8,436 bases of DNA. Source: Alphaproteobacteria bacterium (GTDB lineage Bacteria > Pseudomonadota > Alphaproteobacteria > ATCC43930 > CGMCC-115725). The notes below the pieces were generated by a model. The model did not search any database. It worked only from the letters and a program-made list of their open reading frames with translations, and had not been told where the DNA came from. Below, piece after piece: positions 1 through 6,478 of the stretch. Location of the stretch: the NCBI GenBank assembly GCA_019241915.1, contig JAFAWI010000396.1, positions 1-8,436 of the forward strand, read 5' to 3'. Each line of letters starts with the position of its first letter. The first letter of the stretch is position 1. The translations under genes and the position numbers were made by a program.

Positions 1-467
1 GCGACCTCGAGCACGAGCGCTTTGCATGTCGCGCTCAGCGCCGGCGTGATGCCCGAGAGGTGGATGCGCCGGCTCGCCGCCACCAGTGCCGTCCAGTCGA
101 CGTCGTCCAGCCGCATCCCCGCGGCGGCCGAGTTCTTGCGGTCGTAGATGACGCGCGCGTTGCGCGGTGCGGGCCCGGCCTCGAAGAACATCAGCCCTTG
201 CCGGTCCTCGACCCGGGTCACCAGGCTCATGTCGACGCCGTGCCGCCGTGCCTCGCCTTCGACGATGCGTCCGATCGGCCCTTCGGTCAGCCGCGACACC
301 CAGGCCGTGCGCCGCCCGAGCCGAGCCAGCAGGCAGGCGACATTCAGTTCGCTTCCGCCGATGCCGACCTCGAACAGCCGCGCCTGGTCGAGCCGCTGCG
401 CCCCCGGCGGCGACAGCCGGATCAGCGTCTCGCCCAGCGTCAGGAAATCGTATTGTGCCGCCGCCAT
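1..467 (-). CDS. kdgK: 2-keto-3-deoxygluconate kinase (PfkB family), partial, C-terminus off the window
   Basis: PfkB/ribokinase-family sugar kinase. The family member it most resembles phosphorylates 2-dehydro-3-deoxygluconate to KDPG with ATP in the cytoplasm, feeding the Entner-Doudoroff branch of sugar-acid catabolism. The visible 155 residues start MAAAQYDFLTLGETLIRLSP. They contain the sugar-binding Gly-rich segment GIGGSELNVACLLARLG (about 36-51), the YDRKNSAA segment (108-115) typical of KDG kinases, and HLSGITPALS (136-145). The ATP-binding half with the catalytic GAGD motif lies beyond the left edge, so integrity cannot be judged. The ATG at 467-465 is chosen because the conserved domain begins within a few residues of it; no strong Shine-Dalgarno is visible. 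It follows the glycosyltransferase stop by 29 bases on the same strand, so it is probably co-transcribed. The kinase family is near certain; the KDG substrate is likely, from motif resemblance only. Confidence 0.88.
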   Translation of the reverse strand, partial: MAAAQYDFLTLGETLIRLSPPGAQRLDQARLFEVGIGGSELNVACLLARLGRRTAWVSRLTEGPIGRIVEGEARRHGVDMSLVTRVEDRQGLMFFEAGPAPRNARVIYDRKNSAAAGMRLDDVDWTALVAASRRIHLSGITPALSATCKALVLEV

Positions 468-496
468 CCCGCTACCGCCGCATACTGGCCCGCCGC

Positions 497-1783
497 TCAG
501 CAAGCATCGACCAAGGCGCGTCGCGGCCGCGGTTGCGCCGCTGCGGTCGGCGCCAGGCCGAAGCGGGCCGCCAGGGCATCGATCGCCGCATCGGAGTCGA
601 ATTGGGCGCGGACACGCGCTTCGCCCGCGGCGGCGAAGCGCGCGCGCATTCCGGGGTCGCGGATCAAGCGGGCGATCGCGGCGGCGAGCGCCGCCGGATC
701 GCCGGGCGCAACGAGCCGCCCGCTGTCGCCGTCCGCAATCAGTTCCGGGATCGCCGACAGCCGTGTGGCGACACACGCCAGGCGCTGGCTTTGCGCCTCG
801 ACCAGCACGTTGGGCAGCCCATCGCGGTCGCCGTCCGCGGCGATTCTGGCGGCGAGCACGAACAGATCGGCCTCGCGGTAGGCGGCGAGCACCTCCGGTT
901 GCAGCCGCGCGCCGCGCCAGTCGATGCGCCCCGCAACCCCCAGTGCCGCGGCCGTCCGCTGGAGCCGGTGGGTCAGCGCGCCGCCGCCGATATGGACCAG
1001 CCGCCACGGCAGTTCCGGCGGCAGCAGGGCGAGCGCGGCGAGCAGATCGTCATAGCCCTTTTTGGCAACCGCGCGACCGACCGACAGCAACACCACCGGA
1101 CGCGCCGGATCGCTGCCGTCATTGTCGTCCCGCCCCGGCGGCGCGGGCGGAAAACGTCCCAGGTCGATCCCGTGGTAGCACAAGGCAACGGCGCCCGGAT
1201 CGGCGGCCAACGCCGCCAGGTGCGCGCGGCCGTCAGCGGTGCAGGTAACCGCCCAGTCGGCCGCAGCCAGCTTCTCGCGCTTCTCCCAGTCCGGTGTCGT
1301 CCAGATGTCCTTGGCGTGCGCCGAGACGCTCCAGCCGCGCCCGGTCATCAAGGCGGTATATCGCGCTACCGAGGCCGGGGTGTGCAGAAAATGCGCGTGC
1401 AGCCGCCCGATATCCGCCGGCAGCTCGGCGGCCAGCACCAGCGCCTGGCCAAAACGGCGTATGCGGTTCGGCGTCGGATCGCGGAACAGATCGCGCCACC
1501 AGGTGCGGCGGGCGTCCGCATATCCGGGCAGCCGCCGCGCGGCGCGCCAGCCGCGCCACACGCGCACCGGCTCGCGCCCCAGATATTCGGGAAGATAGAG
1601 CAGCGGCGCCGCGATCTCGCGGTGAACCGGGTGCATGGTCTTGTCGGTGGGGTGGCGCAGCGAGACGATCGCGATATCGAGCCCGCGGCGCTCGAGCGCA
1701 TGAATTTCCTGCGCAATAAAGGTTTCCGAAAGGCGCGGATAGCCTTTCAGGATAAAGGCCACGCGTCCCGCGGAACGGCCCAT
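497..1783 (-). CDS. Glycosyltransferase family 4 protein (GT-B fold)
   Basis: Predicted 428-aa retaining glycosyltransferase of the GT4 type, which moves a sugar from a nucleotide-sugar donor to a glycan or lipid acceptor on the cytoplasmic side of the membrane. The N-terminal Rossmann domain opens with VAFILKGYPRLSETFI (residues 8-23), typical of colanic-acid/exopolysaccharide-type GT4 enzymes. HAHFLHTP (129-136), SAHAKDIW (154-161) and CYHGIDLGRF (202-211) are typical acceptor-domain landmarks. The donor domain has LLSVGRAVAKKGYDDLL (232-248) and the EX7E-like motif as D321-GLPNVLV-E329, so the first acid is Asp. No signal peptide or membrane helix is seen. The frame is open to an ATG at 1822, but ATG 1783 has AGAGG six bases upstream and sits just before the conserved fold; ATG 1801 is an alternative. 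It follows the upstream glycosyltransferase by 10 bases, and its ribosome site overlaps that gene's stop codon, so translation is probably coupled. The acceptor and sugar are unknown. Confidence 0.93.
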   Translation of the reverse strand: MGRSAGRVAFILKGYPRLSETFIAQEIHALERRGLDIAIVSLRHPTDKTMHPVHREIAAPLLYLPEYLGREPVRVWRGWRAARRLPGYADARRTWWRDLFRDPTPNRIRRFGQALVLAAELPADIGRLHAHFLHTPASVARYTALMTGRGWSVSAHAKDIWTTPDWEKREKLAAADWAVTCTADGRAHLAALAADPGAVALCYHGIDLGRFPPAPPGRDDNDGSDPARPVVLLSVGRAVAKKGYDDLLAALALLPPELPWRLVHIGGGALTHRLQRTAAALGVAGRIDWRGARLQPEVLAAYREADLFVLAARIAADGDRDGLPNVLVEAQSQRLACVATRLSAIPELIADGDSGRLVAPGDPAALAAAIARLIRDPGMRARFAAAGEARVRAQFDSDAAIDALAARFGLAPTAAAQPRPRRALVDAC

Positions 1784-1789
1784 ACCGGC

Positions 1790-1794
1790 CCTCT
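1790..1794 (-). promoter_or_regulatory. Ribosome binding site for the GT4 gene
   Basis: AGAGG on the minus strand lies six bases before ATG 1783 and overlaps the TGA of the upstream glycosyltransferase (1794-1796). This supports 1783 rather than 1801 or 1822 as the start, and suggests translational coupling of the two glycosyltransferases. Confidence 0.6.
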
Positions 1795-3023
1795 CAGGCA
1801 TTCCGCCGCAACCGGTCGCCAAAACGCGGATGGCGCCCGCGGCTTAGCCATTTGAGTGCCAGCTTGTTGACGTTGGCCATGCCGTCGAGCAGTCCGGGCA
1901 CCACCACCGCGGAGGGGGGCGCCTGTTGTGTGAGCTGCAACAGCGCGGCGGCCATGCGCAGCGGGTCGCACGCGCAGTCGTCGGTCAGCATCGCGGTGAG
2001 CCCGAGCTCGGCGGCGCGCCGCGCGCGGATATACTGTTCGAGCCGCGGCGCCGTGCGCGGCAGGATCAGCGCCGGCTTGTCGAATGACAGGATTTCGCAG
2101 AACGTGTTGTAGCCGCCCATCGCCACAACCGCGCTCGCACGCGCCATCAGCGCCTCGAGATGCGCATCGAAGGTGATTGCGCGCACCTTATGCAGCCGGG
2201 AGGCGCGCGCGTCGTAGGCGGCTTGCCGCTCGGGCACCATAAACGGCCCGAAGACGATCAGGGCCGGCGGCAGTCCGCCGGGATCGTGCTCGTAGGCGCC
2301 CAGCACCCAGTCGACGATGTCGTCGCCATCGCCGCCGCCGCCCGCGGTGACGAGCAGGAAATCGCCGCCAGGCAGCCCGCTGCGGTCGGCGCTCGCCGCC
2401 GCAGCCTCGCCGACCCGGCGCCGCAGATAACCGGTATAGACCATACGTCGGCGCACGCTGGCCGGCAGGTCGATGCCGGCCAGCGGATCGCAGATCTGCG
2501 GCAGGCCATAGACCCACAGCTCGTCGTAATACGCGCTCAGCGCGGGCACGGCGTTCTTGCGCTCCCATTCGCTTTCGAGCGCTAGGGGGTCGTCCATCAC
2601 GTCGCGCAAACCGAGGATCAGCGCCGCACCGCGCTCGCGCAGCAGGTCGAGCGTCGGCCGCACCTCGCCGCGCAGCCCCAACGGTTCCTTGTCGACGATG
2701 AACAGGTCGGGGTCGAAAATGTCGGCGGTGTGGCGGATGATCGAGGAGCGCATCGCCAACGTCTCCTCGATGTCGATATGCAGCGACAGCGACACGTATT
2801 CGCCATTGCGCAGCTTGATTACGCCCGGAATCCGCACAAAATCCACCCGCGAACGAAAATCGAAGCTGCCGATGATCGGCGATCCCGATAGGATCAGCAC
2901 CGAAACGGAAGGGTCGGCTTCGACGAGCGAATGAGCAATCGCGCGGCAGCGGCGTAAATGACCGAGACCAAAACTATCGTGGCTGTAGATCAATACGCGG
3001 TTGTGGTCGCGCCGTGGCGGCAT
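1794..3023 (-). CDS. MurG-like predicted glycosyltransferase (COG4671 type)
   Basis: Predicted 409-aa glycosyltransferase with a MurG-like two-domain GT-B layout. It starts with VLIYSHDSFGLGHLRRCRAI (residues 10-29); the SHDSFGLGHLRR stretch is the hallmark of the COG4671 group as I know it. FIVDKEPLGLRGE (108-120), LILGLRDVMDDP (135-146) and VYTGYLRRR (195-203) follow. The C-terminal domain has a Gly-rich VTAGGGGDGDD (225-235) and MGGYNTFCEILS (302-313), resembling the donor-sugar-binding part of MurG/GT28 enzymes. No signal peptide or membrane helix is seen. The frame is open up to 3209, but the extra 62 residues are Arg/Pro-rich and unlike the domain. ATG 3023 has GGAGG six bases upstream and lies directly before the domain, so it is preferred. 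It is first in a minus-strand unit with a GT4 enzyme and a sugar-acid kinase, and divergent from the ABC transporter operon. The reaction is not experimentally known to me; a role in surface glycan or glycolipid synthesis is inference. Confidence 0.88.
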   Translation of the reverse strand: MPPRRDHNRVLIYSHDSFGLGHLRRCRAIAHSLVEADPSVSVLILSGSPIIGSFDFRSRVDFVRIPGVIKLRNGEYVSLSLHIDIEETLAMRSSIIRHTADIFDPDLFIVDKEPLGLRGEVRPTLDLLRERGAALILGLRDVMDDPLALESEWERKNAVPALSAYYDELWVYGLPQICDPLAGIDLPASVRRRMVYTGYLRRRVGEAAAASADRSGLPGGDFLLVTAGGGGDGDDIVDWVLGAYEHDPGGLPPALIVFGPFMVPERQAAYDARASRLHKVRAITFDAHLEALMARASAVVAMGGYNTFCEILSFDKPALILPRTAPRLEQYIRARRAAELGLTAMLTDDCACDPLRMAAALLQLTQQAPPSAVVVPGLLDGMANVNKLALKWLSRGRHPRFGDRLRRNA

Positions 3024-3202
3024 GCGGCGCCTCCGTTGCTGCCGGGCAGGCGCATCATGACATGCCGGGCTCGCACCGGCGAAATCCTCTTTTCGGCAAC
3101 GTCGAGCCGGTGAAGTCGATGGCTGCGGTCGCCGATCAGGTAAGCGCGGCAGGAGGCCCACCGCGGGTTCCGCCGCGGGCGGCCGCTTCCGTGGCGGAGC
3201 CG
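3024..3202. promoter_or_regulatory. Divergent intergenic region between glycosyltransferase and ABC transporter operons
   Basis: This 179-base stretch must drive both the minus-strand glycosyltransferase unit and the plus-strand transporter operon if the chosen starts are right. I could not find a convincing -35/-10 pair on either strand. It contains two copies of CCGCGGG 12 bases apart (3161-3167 and 3173-3179), which may be chance in GC-rich DNA. It shrinks if the transporter starts at ATG 3119. Confidence 0.4.
3030..3034 (-). promoter_or_regulatory. Ribosome binding site for the COG4671-type glycosyltransferase
   Basis: GGAGG on the minus strand, six bases before ATG 3023. It decides the start of this gene, since the frame stays open for another 186 bases upstream. 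Confidence 0.75.
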
Positions 3203-5896
3203 ATGTCACGCGAAACGCCGCCGAAACCGACCCCGCCGATCGAAGACAGCATCGAGCCGAGCGTCTATCGTTTCATTCTGCGGCACAGTCTCAAGCAACA
3301 GATTTTGCTGCTGATCCTTACCCTGATCTCGTTTCCGTTTCTTTACTATTCGCTCGACCTGCCGAAGACGATCGTCAACCACGCGATCGGCGGCAAGCAC
3401 TTCCCGCAGCCGCTGTTCGGCTTGGAACTGGAGCAGGTACCGTACCTGATGACCCTGTGCGGGGTGTTCCTCGCGCTGGTCTTCGTCAACGGCGGGTTCA
3501 AGTACTACATCAATACGCTCAAGGGGCAGCTCGGCGAGCGCATGCTGCGCCGTTTCCGCTATGCGCTGTACCAGCGCCTGATGCGGTTCCCGCCGAGCTA
3601 TTTCCAAAAGATGTCGTCGGCGCAGATCATCCCGATGATCACGACCGAGTGCGAGCAGCTCGGCGGCTTTATCGGCGACGCTTTCGTGCTGCCGCTGTTC
3701 CAGGGCGGCCAGCTGCTGACGATCATCTTTTTCATGTTCGTCCAGGACCCGATGCTCGGGGCGGCGGCGGTGTCGCTTTACCCGATCCAGGGCTACATCA
3801 TCCCCAAGCTGCAGCGGAAGGTGAACCAGCTCGGCAAGACCCGCATCCGCACGGTGCGCATGGTCGCCGACCGGGTGCAGGAGACCGCGGCCGGACTCGG
3901 CGAAATCCAGGCAAACGACACGGCGAAATTCCAGCTCAGCCACTTCGCGCATCTGCTCGGAACGATCTACGACATCCGGTTCGAGATCTATCGGCGCAAG
4001 TTTTTCGTCAAATTTCTCAACAATTTTATCGGCCAGCTGACGCCGTTTTTCTTCTTCTCGATCGGCGGCTACCTGGTGATCCGCGGCAACCTCTCGTTCG
4101 GTGCGCTGGTCGCCGTGCTCGCGGCGTACAAGGACTTGGCGTCGCCGTGGAAGGAGTTGCTGGACTTCTACCAGAACAACCAGAACTCGCGGCTCACCTA
4201 CGACCAGATCGTCGAGCAGTTCGACCCGGCCAACATGGTCGACGCCGAGCTTCTGCTGGCCGAGCCGGAAACCATTCCGCACTTGAGCGGCGAGCTGGCG
4301 GTGGCCAACCTGTCGCTGTCGGGCGACGACAAGAGCCGGCTCGTCGATGGCGTCAGCTTTACGCTCGGCCTTGACGAGCATGTCGCGATTATTGGCCAGA
4401 GCGGCAGCGGCAAGGATGAGCTGGCGTTACTGCTGGCCCGGCTCGCGCGCCCGTCGGCCGGACGGATCACGGTCGGCGGCGCCGATGTCGCGGAACTGCC
4501 GCTCGCCGTCGTCGGGCGACGTATCGGTTATGTCAGCGCGACGCCCTATCTGTTCACTGGCACGCTGCGCGACAATCTGCTGCTGGGGCTGCGCCATTAT
4601 CCAGTGCTCCCGGCCGATCACGGCGACGAGACCGCAAAGAAGCGGGCCAAGCAGCTGGCCGAGGCCCGGCACGCCGGCAACATCGATTTTGACATCGGCG
4701 CCGATTGGATCGACTACCAGGGCGCCGGTGTCGCCGATGCGCACGAGCTGTCGCTGCGCATCGCCGAAGTGCTCGGCCGGCTCGGGTTTGAGGAGGATGT
4801 GTATGGGTTCGGGCTGCGCGGCCAGGTCGATCCCGATACCAGCCCCGAGCTGGCCGCGCGCCTGCTCGAAGCGCGCCAGGCGCTGGCGCAGCGCTTGGTG
4901 CGCGACGGTATCACGAACCTGGTCGAGACCTACGACCTCGATCGCTACAACAGCAACGCCAGTGTCGCGGAGAATCTGCTGTTCGGCACGCCCGTCGGGC
5001 CGGTATTCGAGTTCGATGCGCTGTCCACCAACAAATACGTGCTGCAGGTGCTCGACAAGGTCGGCCTCACCGAAGACCTGATTGAGGCCGGGCGCGACGT
5101 CGCGGCGACGATGACCGAGATTTTTGCCGATCTGCCGGCGGACCATCCCTTCTTCGAGCAGTACAGTTTTATCGGCGCGACCGACCTGCCAGAGTTCAAG
5201 ACGATCCTCGGCGCCATCGACAACAACGACCTCAAGACGCTGAGCGAGGAGCAACGGCTCCGTCTGCTGTCGCTGCCGTTCAAGCTGGTGGCGGCGCGCC
5301 ACCGTCTCGACGTGCTCGATGCGCGCATGCAAGAGCGGCTCCTCGAGGCGCGCCGCGCTTTCCGGGCGGACCTGCCGGAGGAAGCGCGCGGCCAGATCGG
5401 CTTTTTCGACCCCGAGCAGTACAACGCCGCGGCATCGGTGCAGGACAACATCCTGTTCGGCAAGATCGCCTATGGCGAGGCGGACGCGACGACGCGGGTG
5501 CCCGAGGTGCTGAGCGAGCTGCTCCACGAGCTGGAGTTGCACACTTCGGTGATCGATGTCGGTCTCGATCACAATGTCGGCACCGCCGGTTCGCGGCTCT
5601 CGTTGGGTCAGCGCCAACGCGCGGCGCTGGCGCGCGGCGTCTTGAAACGCCCCGATTTGATGATTCTCAACGAGGCGACTTCCGCGCTTGACGGACAGGC
5701 GCAGACCAAGGTGATGGACGGGCTGTTTGGTGAGTTCGCCGGGCGCTGCCTGATCTGGGCGCTGCACCGCGCCACGCTCGCGCGCAACTTCGACCGCGTC
5801 CTGGTCATGAGCGGCGGAAAGCTGCAGGAGCAGGGCCGTTTCGCCGAGCTCGACCACAAGGATTCGCTCACCACCCTGTTGATGGCAGCGGAATGA
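3203..5896 (+). CDS. ABC transporter, fused permease and ATPase, with a large insertion and non-canonical Walker motifs
   Basis: Exporter-type half-transporter of 897 aa. The N-terminal membrane domain spans about residues 20-330, with hydrophobic segments near 31-50, 79-98, 158-202 and 271-316 and type-IV exporter features. The nucleotide-binding domain spans about 365-897. Walker A is GQSGSGKDE (398-406), with Lys404 kept but Asp405 in place of Ser/Thr. The Q-loop region reads YVSATPYLF, with Ala446 where Gln is expected. Signature LSLGQ is 799-803. Walker B is LMILNE, with Asn823 for Asp but catalytic Glu824 kept. SALD and H-loop His855 are present. Q-loop to signature is about 350 residues, where roughly 90 is normal; the extra part carries two further Q-loop-like segments (554-595 and 713-753). 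It lacks Cys peptidase or substrate-binding domains. The frame is open from 3014; ATG 3203 (GGAG three bases before) is chosen because the preceding stretch is Ala/Pro-rich. GTG 3191 and ATG 3119 remain possible. First gene of the operon. Substrate and direction are unknown; export is inferred from the fold. Confidence 0.93.
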   Translation: MSRETPPKPTPPIEDSIEPSVYRFILRHSLKQQILLLILTLISFPFLYYSLDLPKTIVNHAIGGKHFPQPLFGLELEQVPYLMTLCGVFLALVFVNGGFKYYINTLKGQLGERMLRRFRYALYQRLMRFPPSYFQKMSSAQIIPMITTECEQLGGFIGDAFVLPLFQGGQLLTIIFFMFVQDPMLGAAAVSLYPIQGYIIPKLQRKVNQLGKTRIRTVRMVADRVQETAAGLGEIQANDTAKFQLSHFAHLLGTIYDIRFEIYRRKFFVKFLNNFIGQLTPFFFFSIGGYLVIRGNLSFGALVAVLAAYKDLASPWKELLDFYQNNQNSRLTYDQIVEQFDPANMVDAELLLAEPETIPHLSGELAVANLSLSGDDKSRLVDGVSFTLGLDEHVAIIGQSGSGKDELALLLARLARPSAGRITVGGADVAELPLAVVGRRIGYVSATPYLFTGTLRDNLLLGLRHYPVLPADHGDETAKKRAKQLAEARHAGNIDFDIGADWIDYQGAGVADAHELSLRIAEVLGRLGFEEDVYGFGLRGQVDPDTSPELAARLLEARQALAQRLVRDGITNLVETYDLDRYNSNASVAENLLFGTPVGPVFEFDALSTNKYVLQVLDKVGLTEDLIEAGRDVAATMTEIFADLPADHPFFEQYSFIGATDLPEFKTILGAIDNNDLKTLSEEQRLRLLSLPFKLVAARHRLDVLDARMQERLLEARRAFRADLPEEARGQIGFFDPEQYNAAASVQDNILFGKIAYGEADATTRVPEVLSELLHELELHTSVIDVGLDHNVGTAGSRLSLGQRQRAALARGVLKRPDLMILNEATSALDGQAQTKVMDGLFGEFAGRCLIWALHRATLARNFDRVLVMSGGKLQEQGRFAELDHKDSLTTLLMAAE
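4862..4987 (+). repeat. Q-loop-like repeat, copy A, inside the ABC transporter insertion
   Basis: Encodes residues 554-595 of the transporter. It begins LLEARQALAQ and ends YNSNASVAENLLFG. It aligns over its whole length, with one gap, to the copy at 5339-5461. Both end in a segment matching the 'TLRDNLLLG' that follows the first Q-loop region (454-462). The similarity is at protein level, so the duplication is old rather than a recent DNA repeat. Confidence 0.7.
5339..5461 (+). repeat. Q-loop-like repeat, copy B, inside the ABC transporter insertion
   Basis: Encodes residues 713-753. It begins LLEARRAFRA and ends YNAAASVQDNILFG. From here the protein continues as a normal helical subdomain into LSLGQ, so this copy appears to occupy the structural position just after the usual Q-loop. 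The offset from copy A is 477 bases. Confidence 0.7.
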
Positions 5897-5951
5897 GACG
5901 ACAACGAGCTGGCGTCGAAATTTGCAAGAGAGCGCGAAGCGCCGTGACATT

Positions 5952-5957
5952 GGGAGG
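5952..5957 (+). promoter_or_regulatory. Ribosome binding site for the cyclic-nucleotide-binding gene
   Basis: GGGAGG, six bases before GTG 5964. It favours GTG 5964 over the in-frame ATG at 5922, which has no comparable site. Confidence 0.75.
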
Positions 5958-5963
5958 CCGCAC

Positions 5964-6449
5964 GTGAGTCTGCAGCAGGAATACGAGGTACTCCGGCGAG
6001 TGCCGTTTTTTGCCGAGGTGGAGTCGTCAAAGCTGAAGCTGCTCGCGTTTATGAGCGAACGTGTCGGGTTCGACGACGGCAAGATCGTCTGCCGTCAGGG
6101 CGATCCGGGTGACGCTGCCTATCTGATCATCGACGGCGCGGCGGACATCGTGCTCGAAGGCCCGGCAGGACCCGTTACCGTGGCCACACTCGGCGCCAAC
6201 GAGATCGTCGGCGAGATGGCCATTCTGTGCAACGCGCCGCGCAACGCCACGGTGCGGGCCAAGGGCCGGTTGGTGGCGCTGCGCATCGCCAAGGAGCCGT
6301 TCATGCGCATGGTGCGCGAGTTCCCCAATATGGCGGTGTCGATCATGCAGGAGCTGGCCCACCGGGTGCAGGCGATGAACAGCCAGCTGCAGGCCGCGCG
6401 CAACGAAGTCAACCAGCTGCGCGCGCGGATGTCCGCCGCCGCGGAATGA
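5964..6449 (+). CDS. Stand-alone cyclic-nucleotide-binding domain protein with coiled-coil tail
   Basis: 161-aa cytoplasmic protein with a single cNMP-binding (CAP/PKA-R type) domain. It opens SLQQEYEVLRRVPFFAEVE, and the beta-roll spans about residues 14-110. It contains GDPGDAAYLIIDGAADIVLE (46-65) and a phosphate-binding cassette G83-E84-M-A then APRNATV (91-97). The Glu84 and Arg93 that contact ribose and cyclic phosphate in this family are both present, so ligand binding is plausible. After the domain comes a helix rich in heptad-like Leu/Met/Val (about 124-158), likely a coiled coil for dimerisation or partner binding. There is no helix-turn-helix, so it is not a Crp/Fnr transcription factor. 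It starts with GTG, chosen on the Shine-Dalgarno; the frame extends to ATG 5922. It lies 67 bases after the ABC transporter and 25 bases before the methyltransferase on the same strand. A role gating or sensing for the transporter is inference from position. Confidence 0.9.
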   Translation: MSLQQEYEVLRRVPFFAEVESSKLKLLAFMSERVGFDDGKIVCRQGDPGDAAYLIIDGAADIVLEGPAGPVTVATLGANEIVGEMAILCNAPRNATVRAKGRLVALRIAKEPFMRMVREFPNMAVSIMQELAHRVQAMNSQLQAARNEVNQLRARMSAAAE

Positions 6450-6478
6450 CCATGGGCTCAACATCCCCGGACGCGTGA
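6446..6478 (+). other. Possible 10-codon coupling mini-ORF between the cNMP-binding and methyltransferase genes
   Basis: A tiny frame encoding MTMGSTSPDA. Its ATG overlaps the stop of the cyclic-nucleotide-binding gene (ATGA at 6446-6449), and its TGA overlaps the methyltransferase GTG start (GTGA at 6475-6478). Such bridging can pass ribosomes to a downstream gene that lacks its own Shine-Dalgarno. It is short enough to be chance. Confidence 0.3.

Noticed and set aside
167..1855. Long plus-strand open frame (562 codons) opposite the GT4 gene
   Set aside because: Arg/Ala/Pro-rich translation with no domain. It is the shadow of a clear glycosyltransferase on the other strand, as expected in GC-rich DNA.
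3161..3179. Repeated CCGCGGG motifs in the divergent region as a regulator site
   Set aside because: Short and GC-only; such repeats arise readily by chance at this base composition.
3014..3202. N-terminal extension of the ABC transporter (up to 63 more residues)
   Set aside because: Ala/Pro/Arg-rich, overlaps the start and ribosome site of the divergent glycosyltransferase, and has no good Shine-Dalgarno. ATG 3119 cannot be fully excluded.
3206..4381. Minus-strand open frame (391 codons) opposite the transporter membrane domain
   Set aside because: Highly charged complement of a membrane-domain coding sequence, with no domain features of its own.
5669..5674. Treating the ABC protein as a dead ATPase pseudogene
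   Set aside because: The frame is intact over 897 codons and the Walker A Lys, catalytic Glu, signature, D-loop and H-loop are all kept, which argues for a selected, functional protein.
4427..6082. Long minus-strand open frame (551 codons) opposite the ABC transporter
   Set aside because: Translation is rich in Arg, Gln and His without a recognisable fold. It is antisense to strongly supported ABC and cNMP-binding genes and crosses their boundary.
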